Notes under the pieces: model-generated
Seen by the model: the letters and a program-made list of their open reading frames with translations, nothing else
What the model was told of the DNA's origin: nothing
Database searches by the model: none
Shown: in pieces, positions 1 to 9,276 of the stretch
How positions within the stretch are numbered: the first letter of the stretch is position 1
How the letters are laid out: the number at the start of each line of letters is the position of its first letter
Origin: CAVSRC01 sp963798195
GTDB taxonomy: Bacteria; Pseudomonadota; Alphaproteobacteria; Rhizobiales; Kaistiaceae
DNA: 64,000 nt
Assembly: GCA_963798195.1 (NCBI GenBank)
Contig: CAWCSF010000010.1
Span: forward strand, 1,550,001 to 1,614,000
Direction of reading: 5' to 3'
Position numbers and translations under genes: made by a program

Positions 1-1343
1 GAACCGTTGTCGTTGATCCGCAACATCAGGAAGAGCGTCTCAAAATCCACGAAGCCCAAGCTCTGGTGCATCGGGATTGCGATCTCGAGCCCACCGGCCG
101 CTTTGACCACGAGGCCTTCGCTCAGTCGGTATTCGAGGCCTATGTCGAAACGGCCTTCTATATTCGCACCGGCAAGAAGCGAGCCGAGAAAGCCGTCCGC
201 GCCCTCGCTTCCGAGCTTCAGGACCAAGCCCTTCAAGTCGGAGAAGGCGCGCGGCTCGATCTCGATTCCGGAAGCCGTTCCTGCGCCGATCACGATGCCT
301 ACTCCGACGCCGACGTCGTCGGCGGCGAGGCTGACCAGGCTGTTGCCGCCGACGATCGTGAACGGTCGCGCGGTTTGGTTGCGATTGACCGCGAAGGACA
401 GATCCCCCGAGACGGAGGCGGCTTTTGGCGTGGCGCTGACGGCGAACGGCGGCCTCAGTCTTCCGATGACGCCACCTTCGAAGGCAAGCGTCGATTCCAG
501 CGCCGCGCCCCAATTAGCGTTGAAGGCGGCACGCCCCGTGAGGGTCTTCGACATGTTGGCTGTAATGTCGAGCATCAGCCCGGGTGGATTGACCGAACTG
601 TCCCGGCTCCAACGGAACGGCCCCTTCTCGATGAAGGCGTCCGCGCCGACCCGGCCGAGCTGGAACGAAGCTTCTCGATGGAAGAAATCGGCAGCCGCAC
701 GAAAGAAGTTGAAAGGATCGAACGCCGACGTTCCCCAGCCGAACACGTTGCCGAAATGCGCTACCGGATCGGTGATCAGGTCCTTGAAGCGTTCAAGGTG
801 CAGCGCCTTCACGACGTATGGGCGGCTCAGCGGGTCGGCGGGGTTGGCATTCACCGCTTCCCAGTCGATCAGGCCAAGCAGCTTCAGCAGGTAGGCAAGA
901 CGAGGCCCCTTAAGTTCCAGGACCGAGATGACGAGGTAGTCGATCATCTTGCGCGCCATGTCGCCCACGAAATTCTGGACGGACAGGCGCTCGGCCGGAT
1001 CGGCAATGGTCGGCGCTAGAGCCTGCACGCGCGAAACCAATGCATTGGCCGAATCGAAATACTCAAAGAGGCCGTCGCCAAGCTGCAAAAGGGCAGCGAT
1101 AAGCTCGCCCTCGTCTCCGGACGCGAGCGCTGCATCAAGGGAATCCGCTGCCGCGGTGATCTGCCCGCTGGAATCCGCGAGGGCGGCGCCCGCCGCCTGC
1201 ACCGTTGGATTGGCGGCAATCGCATCCGGAATTCGAAGCCCGAGGCCATCGGTGTTGAGTTCTGATGCGAACGCACCGGTAGCTCCGAGCGCGCGCGCCA
1301 GCCAGACGCCCAAACTGACGATGTAGACTTCCTCCCCGGCCAT
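1..1343 (-). CDS. Large DUF6603-like hypothetical protein, C-terminus beyond the window
   Basis: On the minus strand the frame stays open from an ATG at 1343 to the window edge: 447 codons with no stop. The ATG has a good ribosome-binding site (GAGGAAA). The visible part starts with an Ala-rich helical region, including runs such as QAAGAALADSSGQITAAAD. It then has an aromatic segment (about residues 150-210) and a Gly/Val/Ala-rich beta-type region up to the edge. This resembles the N-terminal part of very large bacterial DUF6603 proteins, by recollection rather than by search. No signal peptide is clear. It lies 34 bases downstream of the S8 peptidase gene on the same strand, so the two are probably co-transcribed. 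Plus-strand frames here are shadows. Confidence 0.6.
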   Translation of the reverse strand, partial: MAGEEVYIVSLGVWLARALGATGAFASELNTDGLGLRIPDAIAANPTVQAAGAALADSSGQITAAADSLDAALASGDEGELIAALLQLGDGLFEYFDSANALVSRVQALAPTIADPAERLSVQNFVGDMARKMIDYLVISVLELKGPRLAYLLKLLGLIDWEAVNANPADPLSRPYVVKALHLERFKDLITDPVAHFGNVFGWGTSAFDPFNFFRAAADFFHREASFQLGRVGADAFIEKGPFRWSRDSSVNPPGLMLDITANMSKTLTGRAAFNANWGAALESTLAFEGGVIGRLRPPFAVSATPKAASVSGDLSFAVNRNQTARPFTIVGGNSLVSLAADDVGVGVGIVIGAGTASGIEIEPRAFSDLKGLVLKLGSEGADGFLGSLLAGANIEGRFDIGLEYRLSEGLVVKAAGGLEIAIPMHQSLGFVDFETLFLMLRINDNG

Positions 1344-1377
1344 GCTTTCCTCGCCCCCAACGGATTAGTTCAGTTCG

Positions 1378-3517
1378 TCATGCGCCCGCGTGGCTTTTCA
1401 CCGCGTCAACCATCCCGGCGCCATATGCATTCCGGTAATCAGGGTCGGCAGGCAAAGGCCCTGCGCCGTCGCGAGAATTGCCAGGCGACAAAAACACGCG
1501 CCGTACGTCGTCGACGGACAGATCCTTGTTCTTTTCGAGCATCAGCGCGACGACACCCGCGACAGCCGGCGCCGACATGCTCGTGCCGTTGAATACATCA
1601 AAGCGATTTCCTTCCTGAAAGGCGTAGTCGAGAAGGTGAACAAGCAGGTGATCGGAGTCCTTGCTGAGAGCCGCGTTGATGTTGACGCCGGGGGCAGCAA
1701 CATCGGGCTTGTCGAAGAGCGGCCCAAGCGGCGGATTGGAATAATCGCGCACGGGGCCGCGGGACGAAAACGAGGCGATGGCATGAAAGGCGGCGGCGCC
1801 GCTCACAAGGTTGGCGTCGTCGTAAGCAGCTACTGCGATGATGTTTCTGGCGCATGAGTCCCCGTCCAGGGTGCTTGCCCCCGTAACGTCTATGGGCGTG
1901 ATCGGCGTCGGCGAGCCGGCGATGATCTCCGGCGGAGGCAGGACGCTCGCATCGCTATACTGGTTTGGGATTTGGAATCCATATCCGTCCTGCTGTTCGC
2001 AGGTCGCATGAATCACGGTCCCCGGTGGCGCAGTCAGAATGACGTCGTAGTAACCTTCTGCATGCTGAGGCGGACTGGTGCGATCCGACGGAAGGAGAAT
2101 TAGACTCATGCTGTTACGTCGGACCGTCACGGTGCCGCCGGCCCCATCCGGTCGCTGCACCGGAGGGTCGACGTTATGAAAAATGTAGCGCTCCTTGCCA
2201 CCGTCGAAAGTCTTGTGCAGCTCGCCGGCAAAGACGGGGGCCGAAAAGCCGGCCTCCGTCGGAACACGAACCGCGATGCTCACATCCTGCGGCGCGGTTA
2301 CCTCCCGGTACCAAAAGGTCACCCGCAGATTCTCGACGTCAGTCTCACGGGTGCAATTTGTATAGGTGGTGCGGTTTGGGCCGCGGTTTTCATAAAGCTC
2401 GAACGGGACGACGATCTGGCCAATATCCGGGACGGTGATCCTTGCGTAGGCACGGTCTTCCGCATCGCCGCTGTTGCCCGCTGCCTTGACCAGGATCGCG
2501 CCCTTGGGAAAGTGCTTGTCGTCGGCCGCATGGGTCGGATCAAACACCTCGTCAAGCCAGCGAGCGTCGGCGTCCAGGCCATCGCCCGCGTCCATGGAAC
2601 TTCCGAAACTGCAGTTGATGACGATGGCCTTGTCGAGAAGCTTCGCCACGCGCAGGCAGTACATCACGGCATCGCGAAACTGGACGCCCGGCGACACGAT
2701 ACCGTTGTTGGCATCGATGGTTTCGATCGGCCCGTCGAGATACTTGACCATGATCAGATCTGCTTCGGGAGCGATCCCCACCAGAGCGGCGTCCGTCGTC
2801 GGCGCATGGGTCGGACCGCCCGCCGCGATCGACATGACGTGCGTGCCGTGTCCCTCGCAGTCATGATGGGGAAAATCGAGCGGAAGCAGAGGGAAGAGCG
2901 AGTCCCGAAGCGCGTCGTTGATCGCGGCGCTTTGGTATTCGAACTCCGTACGTGGTCGAGGAAAGCAGGAGATCTGAATCTGGACCGGCCTCCCCCGGCC
3001 TCGGAAGGAGGCCCATGTCCCAAACTCGAAGAATTCGGGTGTCGTAGTGCGGTGATATCGCTTTGTTGAACATCGGGTGGGAAACATCGATCCCGGTGTC
3101 GATGACCGCAACGATCACCCCCTTGCCGGTTGCGCCACCGGATGCGGTAGTCAACGTTCCGGTGGCGACGTCGGCATGCCAGAGACCGTCGCCGCCGATA
3201 GTACCGACCGTGGACGCGCGTGCACGGATGTCTCGCGCGGCCTTGTCCAGGCTTCGGCGTTTGGGCGTTCCCGCCGAAATCAGAAGCACGTTCGGATGTT
3301 GCGCAAGCCTCTGCAAATCCGCGAAGCGCACCGAACCGATCGCCTCGTCGCCCATCACCGTCGCGGTCGAGAAGCCGAGCGTCTCAAGTGGCGCGAGGTC
3401 GCCCTCGAAGTGAAGGATAACGGTGATGGCCTTGTCGGGTTCGGATATGGCCGACTCTTGCTGGAATTGCCGGAGCGCCATTGCCAGGCCAGGATCGAGC
3501 TTCGCCCAATCAGACAT
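1378..3517 (-). pseudogene. Subtilisin-like S8 family serine peptidase, frameshifted
   Basis: Two overlapping minus-strand frames together give one subtilase of about 710 residues. The upstream frame (start 3517) has an inhibitor/propeptide-like N-domain and the catalytic Asp block VIVAVIDTGID. The downstream frame has the catalytic His block (HGTHVMSIAAG), the oxyanion Asn region (VKAAGNSG) and the catalytic Ser block (NGTSMSAPAVAG). The frames join near 2941: removing one base there restores a reading TYGVEYQSAAIND, typical of the family. No signal peptide is visible, so the enzyme may act inside the cell or leave by another route. All three catalytic residues are intact, so a single-base sequence error is as likely as true inactivation. 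It precedes the DUF6603-like gene. Confidence 0.8.
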
Positions 3518-3886
3518 GAGTCACCGCCGCGTGAACTCACACCCCCGTCCGTGCCCAAGGGGACTATATCGCGAATTGCGAGACGCGATAGAGCCGGGAA
3601 ACTTGATTCTTATTGTTCGCACCGACAGCGGACGGGGCGCGAGAACAATCGACTGGCGCCACCGATCGCACGTACGCGCCAATCGCACTTAATTCTTGCG
3701 GCGCGTCACAATCTCAGATCTGGCTGCCCCACTTGCCGACATGCTTGACTTGCCAATCCCGTTAAACAGGAACCGCCCCTCGACAGCGGCAAGCAGTGCA
3801 CCGATGGACCCGACGTGCCGGCCGAGGAGCCGCCATTGGTGAGCCGTGCCGAGGGAACAACAGGCCCTGAGATAGCCGTTACCGCT
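3518..3886. other. Intergenic region upstream of the S8 peptidase gene
   Basis: These 369 bases hold no convincing gene. Short open frames on both strands lack a good start and look like no protein. The part next to 3517 presumably carries the peptidase promoter, but no clear sigma-70 box or repeat was recognised. Confidence 0.4.
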
Positions 3887-4858
3887 TCAGTTCGCACCTG
3901 CCGAAGACGCGTGGCTGCGAAACCACTGCGGTTCGTATGCCAATGGCGCAACGAGTTTCTCGGCGCGTCCGTGCCAAAGGTCGGTGGCGCTGTGCAGGTA
4001 ACGCATGCTCAACTCCAGCCCCTGGCCGTACATGGACTGGTTAAGGCCGTCGGCCGTTGCCTGCTCGAGCGTGGCCTGGGACACGCTTTCCCCACGATGG
4101 AGCGCGCGCACGACTTCAATCACCGGATCGCTATCGAGGTAGAACCTGGTTTCGACGGCATAGCGCTTCATCAACTCGGGATCCGGATCGTTGAAGGCTT
4201 TCACCCAAATCGACGTGTCGAGGTAAAGCGGCTGCACGTACTCCATCAGGTGATCGAACCACGTCAGGAACGCCTCGTCATTGTGAGGCTGCGGCGGCTT
4301 GAACGTGTGGGCGGATAGCAGCGCCCTCTGGAACATCGTGCCGATGAAACGCTCAAACACGCGGCCTGCATCGCCCATATCGGCGAGAAACAGAGGGTCG
4401 AAAGGCGCTTCGTTCCCGGACAGATAGACCTTGCGATAGACGTGGGTGTCGCAATAGGCCGAGCAGGTCATCACCTCGACAGGATCCACCTCCTTTTCGC
4501 GCCCACGAGCGCGCGGATTCCCCATCAGCACGTCATGCGTCAGATTCCACTCCGACCCGGCATGCATCGAAAGATAAGGCTTGGCGACGGTGTCGCATGC
4601 CTGGTGGGTGATGCCGCCAACGGCCCAGGCCAGCTTCTTCTCTATTTCCGGATGGGCCTCGGGGTCGTCCCACCGCTTGATCGACTCGGCCAGCAGCGGA
4701 TGCATCCACTTGCCTCCGCCGCGGGTGCAGGCACCGAGCCGCACCACCTGCGACTGCCGTTCGCAGGCATCGGTGAAGGCGTTTTCAACGCGTTCATCCG
4801 CCTTCATCAACCTCAGACTGTCGTCGCAGATAGCCCAGTGGGTCAGCATGTCAGACAT
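3887..4858 (-). CDS. Hypothetical protein with zinc-dependent phospholipase C-like pattern
   Basis: The 323-residue product starts MSDMLTHW. ATG 4858 is preferred because GAGAGG lies seven bases upstream; the upstream TTG has no such site. The spacing of an N-terminal His-Trp, the motif WAVGGITHQACDTVAKPY and a later CDTHVY segment recall the Zn-dependent phospholipase C / S1-P1 nuclease fold, in which His and Asp residues bind metal. This is pattern recognition only. There is no signal peptide. The gene lies 54 bases downstream of the ABC ATPase gene on the same strand and may end that operon. Its role in uptake or breakdown of the imported substrate is unknown. Confidence 0.6.
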   Translation of the reverse strand: MSDMLTHWAICDDSLRLMKADERVENAFTDACERQSQVVRLGACTRGGGKWMHPLLAESIKRWDDPEAHPEIEKKLAWAVGGITHQACDTVAKPYLSMHAGSEWNLTHDVLMGNPRARGREKEVDPVEVMTCSAYCDTHVYRKVYLSGNEAPFDPLFLADMGDAGRVFERFIGTMFQRALLSAHTFKPPQPHNDEAFLTWFDHLMEYVQPLYLDTSIWVKAFNDPDPELMKRYAVETRFYLDSDPVIEVVRALHRGESVSQATLEQATADGLNQSMYGQGLELSMRYLHSATDLWHGRAEKLVAPLAYEPQWFRSHASSAGAN

Positions 4859-4912
4859 GACGAATCCTCTCAAAAAGTGTTGGTGGTGATCGGTCGGCGC
4901 CGAATGGGCGGC

Positions 4913-5965
4913 TCATGATGGCAGGCCCTGAAGCTCGATCTCTTCCGCGTGGTGGCATGCGGCTTGTCCCCCTCCAGGCATGGGACGTAATTCCGGCACC
5001 TCTTTTCGGCATATGTCGGTGGCGAAGGGACAGCGGGGGTGAAACAGGCATCCCGGTGGAGGGCGGGCCGGGTCGGGGACTTCCCCGGTCAGCTCGCTGC
5101 GAGCCCGCCCACGCAACTCCGGCGTGGAAACCGGGATCGCGTCGATGAGGGCCGCCGTGTAGGGATGGCGCGGACGGGCGAATATCTCGACGGTCGGCGC
5201 GAACTCGACAATGCGCCCCACATACATCACCGCGACATGGTCAGAGACATGCTTGACCACCGACAGGTCGTGACTGATGAAGAGGTAGGTGAGGTCGAAC
5301 TCGTCCTGCAGATCCTGCAGCAAATTGAGCGTTTGCGCACGGACGGAAACGTCGAGTGCGGAGACCGCCTCATCGGCCACCACGAGGTGCGGCTCCACCA
5401 CCAACGCGCGGGCGATGACGATCCGCTGCCGCTCGCCGCCCGAGAAGGCGTGTGGGTAGCGCGACATATACTCCGCCCTCAATCCAACCCTCTGCATGAT
5501 CGAGGCGACACGATCCTGCACTTCGCCGCGGGCGACACCCGCCCCGAACAACGGTTGCCCGATGGCCTCCAGCACGGTCTGTCGGGCGTTGAGCGACGTG
5601 AATGGATCCTGGAAGATCATCCGGATGTCGTGGCGAAGGTCGGCCAGAACCTGGGGGCTGGCATTGGCCAAGTCGACCCAATCCGGCGTCCCCCGCCTGC
5701 GGTAGCGGATTTCCCCGTCAGTCGGCTCGTAAACGCGGAGGATCGTGCGGCCAAGGGTGGATTTGCCGCATCCGGATTCCCCGACCAGCCCGACGGTCTC
5801 GCCGTCGTGGACTGTCAGATCCACGCCATCGACGGCCTTGACCGTGCCGGTCTTCTGTTTGAAGAACCCGCCTGTCTGCCCGAAATGCATTTTGAGGTTG
5901 CGCACCTCCAGGCAGGGCGCGCCTTCATCCCTGGTTGTCGGGGTCGACTGCGTGCCATCGCTCAT
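4913..5965 (-). CDS. Dipeptide/oligopeptide-type ABC transporter ATP-binding protein (OppF/DppF-like)
   Basis: The 350-residue ATPase has Walker A GESGCGKST (62-70), a Q-loop FQDP (about 118), signature FSGGERQRI (174-182) and Walker B VVADEA (195-200). It ends with the oligopeptide/dipeptide C-terminal domain, whose Cys cluster (CLFHPRCPFATDIC) is typical of the family. It energises import together with the neighbouring ATPase and two permeases. Its ATG overlaps the stop of the upstream ATPase gene by four bases, which suggests translational coupling. The Walker B Glu is followed by Ala instead of the usual Pro, as often seen in OppF proteins. Confidence 0.93.
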   Translation of the reverse strand: MSDGTQSTPTTRDEGAPCLEVRNLKMHFGQTGGFFKQKTGTVKAVDGVDLTVHDGETVGLVGESGCGKSTLGRTILRVYEPTDGEIRYRRRGTPDWVDLANASPQVLADLRHDIRMIFQDPFTSLNARQTVLEAIGQPLFGAGVARGEVQDRVASIMQRVGLRAEYMSRYPHAFSGGERQRIVIARALVVEPHLVVADEAVSALDVSVRAQTLNLLQDLQDEFDLTYLFISHDLSVVKHVSDHVAVMYVGRIVEFAPTVEIFARPRHPYTAALIDAIPVSTPELRGRARSELTGEVPDPARPPPGCLFHPRCPFATDICRKEVPELRPMPGGGQAACHHAEEIELQGLPS

Positions 5966-7002
5966 GCGGGCACCTCGGCACTGCCGTTGCGAGCCCAGGC
6001 GTCCGCATAGCGGGGATCATGTTCGAAACACCGCGACGTACGGCCGCCGAGTTCGTAGAGATTCGGCACCGCGCGGTCGCAGATCCCCATGCGCCGCTCC
6101 GGGCAACGGGTGACGAAGGGACATCCAGCCGGGCGGGCGAACGGACTCGGTACCATGCCCTTGATCTGCGTCAGGCGGGTGCCGCGTTTCAGGTCAACAC
6201 GCGGCATTGAGCCGAGTAGCGCCCTTGTGTACGGATGCCGGGGCGCACGAAACAGGTCGTAAACACCAGCCTGTTCCATTGTCCGGCCGAGGTACATGAC
6301 CGTCACCTCGTCGGCGACTTCTGCGACCACGCCGAGATCATGGGTGATCAGCATAATCGAGAGGCCGAACTCCTTCTGGATCCCGCGCATGAGCTTGAGC
6401 ACGTTTGCTTGCGTGGTGACGTCGAGGGCCGTCGTCGGTTCGTCGGCAATAAGCAATTCCGGCTTGCAGGCAAGCGCCATCGCGATCATCGCCCGCTGCC
6501 GCATGCCGCCCGACAGCTGGAAGGGATAGGACGAATACCGGGCGGATGGATTCGGAATCCCGACCGTTCCGAGCAGGTCGATTGTCCGCGCCTTGGCATC
6601 CGCCTTCGATACCTCTTCATGGACCAGGATCATCTCGCTGACCTGATCGCCGATCGTGTGGACCGGGGACATCGAGGTCATCGGTTCCTGAAAAATCATG
6701 GAGATATGCTTTCCCCGGATGGCGCGCATTTCCCTGCTGTCGGGGTGGAGCTTGGCGATGTCGACGGTGCGGCCGTCCTTGAAGTGGTAGATCATCTCGC
6801 CCGAGACGATGCGGCCCGGCCTGCGCAGAATCTGCAGGATCGACGAGGCCGTGATGGACTTTCCCGAGCCGCTCTCGCCGACGACGCACATCGTGTGATT
6901 GCGCCTTAGCGTCAGATCGAGGCCATCGACCGCTTTGACGGCGCCGGCGCGGGTTTCGAAGTGGGTCGAAAGATTGCGGATTTCCAGGAGAGTATCGGAC
7001 AT
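5962..7002 (-). CDS. Dipeptide/oligopeptide-type ABC transporter ATP-binding protein (OppD/DppD-like)
   Basis: The 346-residue ATPase starts MSDTLLEIRNL at 7002. The open frame continues far upstream, but that stretch is a shadow of the permease gene. Motifs: Walker A GESGSGKSI (42-50), Q-loop FQEP (about 104), signature LSGGMRQR (163-170) and Walker B LLIADEP (183-189). The C-terminal Opp domain has the Cys motif CPFVTRCPERRMGICD. It pairs with the downstream ATPase, overlapping it by four bases, and follows the permease gene by eight bases. It acts at the cytoplasmic face of the inner membrane. Confidence 0.93.
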   Translation of the reverse strand: MSDTLLEIRNLSTHFETRAGAVKAVDGLDLTLRRNHTMCVVGESGSGKSITASSILQILRRPGRIVSGEMIYHFKDGRTVDIAKLHPDSREMRAIRGKHISMIFQEPMTSMSPVHTIGDQVSEMILVHEEVSKADAKARTIDLLGTVGIPNPSARYSSYPFQLSGGMRQRAMIAMALACKPELLIADEPTTALDVTTQANVLKLMRGIQKEFGLSIMLITHDLGVVAEVADEVTVMYLGRTMEQAGVYDLFRAPRHPYTRALLGSMPRVDLKRGTRLTQIKGMVPSPFARPAGCPFVTRCPERRMGICDRAVPNLYELGGRTSRCFEHDPRYADAWARNGSAEVPA

Positions 7003-7010
7003 GGCGGCCC

Positions 7011-8216
7011 CTAGTGATGCGAGTAGGGGTCGGCGGCGTCGCGCAGCCCATCGCCCAGGAAGTTGAGGGCCAGGACCGCAACAACGACCGCAACGCCGGG
7101 AAGCAACAACCAGGGTGCGGTTGCGACGGTGTTCACATTCTGCGCCTCCTGAAGCAGCACTCCCCAGCTGACGACCGGCGGACGCAGGCCGATGCCGAGG
7201 AAGGAAAGCGCCGTCTCCGCGAGGATCATTTCGGGGATGGCCAATGTCGTGACGGCAATGACGTGGCTCATGAAGGCCGGCAGGAGCTGCCGGGTTATGA
7301 TGCTGAATTCCTTGATGCCATCGAGCCGCGCCGCGACGACAAAGTCCTCGTTCTTCAGCGACATCACCTTGCCGCGTGTTTCGCGGGCGAGCGACGTCCA
7401 GCCAATGAGCGACAAAAGTATCGTGATCATGAAGTAGACGGCGAGCGGATCCCACGTGAGGGGAATGGCCGCAGCCAGACCCATCCACAGCGGGATCGTC
7501 GGCATGGAGCGCAGGAACTCGATCGTGCGCTGAATCAACCGATCAATACGGCCGCCGTAGTAGCCGGATATGCCGCCGAGGATCAGCCCGATCACGAGGC
7601 TCAGGGCCACGCCGACCAGACCGATCGACATCGACACGCGCGTCCCGTACACGATGCGGCTGAAGTTATCGCGGCCCAGCCGATCGGCGCCCAGCAGATA
7701 GAACGGTTGCTGGGGATCGACCGGTCCGACCAGGTGCCGGTTCCATTCGAACAGGCCCCAGAAGCGGTAGGTGTCGCCCTCGACAAAAAGGCCGATGGGG
7801 ATCACCTGCTCGGGATCTTCGACGTAACTGCGCCGAAAAGTCTTCGGGTCGGTCTCCGATTTGTACCCGTAGACGTGCGGCGACCAGCGCCAGCTGTCGG
7901 CGGCAAACATGTGCACGCTCATGGGCGGCACATATCTGTATATGCCGGATGTCGCATTCGGATCCTGCGGAGCGATAACCTCCACGAACGCTCCGACGAA
8001 ATAGATAGACAGGACGACCCACAGCGCCACGACCGCTGCCTTGTGGCGCGTGAACTTCCAGCGCATGAGATCCCACTGGCTGGCAACATCCAGCACGTTG
8101 GTCGCATCGGCGACCGCCAGTTCTTCGGCGGTTGGCGCATGTGGGTTGAAAGGGCTTGCGCCACCTAGCTCCGGCTTCACGGTTCCCGGCGCAATCCTGT
8201 CAATATCGGCGGCCAT
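7011..8216 (-). CDS. ABC transporter permease (OppC/DppC-like)
   Basis: The 401-residue membrane protein has an N-terminal cytoplasmic stretch and a first helix near residues 58-80. A periplasmic domain of about 120 residues follows, then the BPD_transp_1 core with several helices. The cytoplasmic EAA-type loop follows DGIKEFSIITRQLLP, and the end is typical of the family (LNFLGDGLRDAADPYSHH). The periplasmic insert is longer than in Escherichia coli DppC, as seen in several alphaproteobacterial importers of this kind. It forms the channel with the OppB-like partner encoded four bases upstream. Confidence 0.92.
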   Translation of the reverse strand: MAADIDRIAPGTVKPELGGASPFNPHAPTAEELAVADATNVLDVASQWDLMRWKFTRHKAAVVALWVVLSIYFVGAFVEVIAPQDPNATSGIYRYVPPMSVHMFAADSWRWSPHVYGYKSETDPKTFRRSYVEDPEQVIPIGLFVEGDTYRFWGLFEWNRHLVGPVDPQQPFYLLGADRLGRDNFSRIVYGTRVSMSIGLVGVALSLVIGLILGGISGYYGGRIDRLIQRTIEFLRSMPTIPLWMGLAAAIPLTWDPLAVYFMITILLSLIGWTSLARETRGKVMSLKNEDFVVAARLDGIKEFSIITRQLLPAFMSHVIAVTTLAIPEMILAETALSFLGIGLRPPVVSWGVLLQEAQNVNTVATAPWLLLPGVAVVVAVLALNFLGDGLRDAADPYSHH

Positions 8217-8219
8217 CGC

Positions 8220-9203
8220 TCACTCCAGCCGAATGCGCGGATCGAGGATCGCGAGGAGGATGTCCGAGACGATCGTGCCGGCGAGCGTCAGAATTGATAG
8301 GAGCAGGATGAACGCGCCCGCCAGATACATGTCCTGGCTCTGCAGCGAGTTCAGCAACAGCGGCCCTACCGTGGGCAGGTTCAACACGACCGAGACAATC
8401 ACTGCGCCCGAAACCAGATTGGGCAGTACCCACCCGACGGTCGAAATGAAGGGATTGAGGGCGATCCGGATCGGATATTTCAGGATCAACCGCAGCTCGG
8501 TCAGGCCTTTGGCACGGGCAGTCGTGACGTAGGGCTTGTTGAGCTCGTCGAGCAGATTTGCCCGCATGATGCGGATGAGTTCTGCCGTCCTGGCGGTGCC
8601 GATCACAATAATCGGGATCCACAGATGGCTGACCAGATCCCAGAGCTTCGCCCACGAGAACGGCGCCCCGCGGTACTCCGGCGAAAACAGTCCGCCGACC
8701 GATTGCCCGAAGTACTTGAAGCCGATGTACATCAGCACCAGCGCCAGCAGGAAATTCGGGATCGCCAGTCCGATGAAGCCGATGAAGCTGACAATGTAGT
8801 CCCCGAGCGAGTATTGCTTGACCGCCGAGAACACGCCGATCGGGAACGAAATCGCCCAGGCGAACAGCAGCGTCGAGACAGACAGCAACAAGGTGAAGCC
8901 GAGCTGATCCCAGATCAGTTCCGCCACCGGCCGGCGCCATTGAAACGAGTAGCCGAAATTTCCTTCGAATATGATTCCGCTGATCCAGCGCCAATACTGA
9001 ACGTAAATGGGCTGGTCGAGGCCGAACTGGCGCGTGAGAAAATCGATCTGCTCCTGGCTGATCTCGTTGCCCCGCTGCAGGCTTGCCACCAGCGTTGTCA
9101 AAAAGTCGCCGGGCGGCAGCTGAATGATGATGAAAGCTGCGATGGAGATGAGGAACATCATCACCACCATGGCCAGCAGCCGCCGGACGATGAATTTCAC
9201 CAT
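8220..9203 (-). CDS. ABC transporter permease (OppB/DppB-like)
   Basis: The 327-residue permease has the N-terminal signature of OppB/DppB proteins (MVKFIVRRLLAMVVMMFLIS, followed by QLPPGDF) and six predicted helices. The cytoplasmic coupling loop is IRIMRANLLDELNKPYVTTA, and the C-terminus ends ILDPRIRLE. It forms the second half of the importer channel. It stands 73 bases downstream of the enolase-superfamily gene on the same strand, so catabolic enzyme and importer are probably one transcript. Confidence 0.93.
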   Translation of the reverse strand: MVKFIVRRLLAMVVMMFLISIAAFIIIQLPPGDFLTTLVASLQRGNEISQEQIDFLTRQFGLDQPIYVQYWRWISGIIFEGNFGYSFQWRRPVAELIWDQLGFTLLLSVSTLLFAWAISFPIGVFSAVKQYSLGDYIVSFIGFIGLAIPNFLLALVLMYIGFKYFGQSVGGLFSPEYRGAPFSWAKLWDLVSHLWIPIIVIGTARTAELIRIMRANLLDELNKPYVTTARAKGLTELRLILKYPIRIALNPFISTVGWVLPNLVSGAVIVSVVLNLPTVGPLLLNSLQSQDMYLAGAFILLLSILTLAGTIVSDILLAILDPRIRLE

Positions 9204-9276
9204 CGGTCCGCTCGTTCCTGGTGATGAATGCCGCGTTCCATAGTGACGACTGACGGGTCCGCGTGGTGGGGGCGGC

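Noticed and set aside
7..1326. Three long plus-strand open frames over the first 1.3 kb
   Set aside because: They mirror the minus-strand 447-codon open frame, which has a good ribosome-binding site and plausible protein composition. The plus-strand products are Arg/Pro/Ser-rich without recognisable domains.
7003..7488. N-terminal extension of the OppD-like ATPase
   Set aside because: The extra 160 residues overlap the permease gene in another frame and resemble no ATPase. The start MSDTLLEIRN at 7002 is clear.
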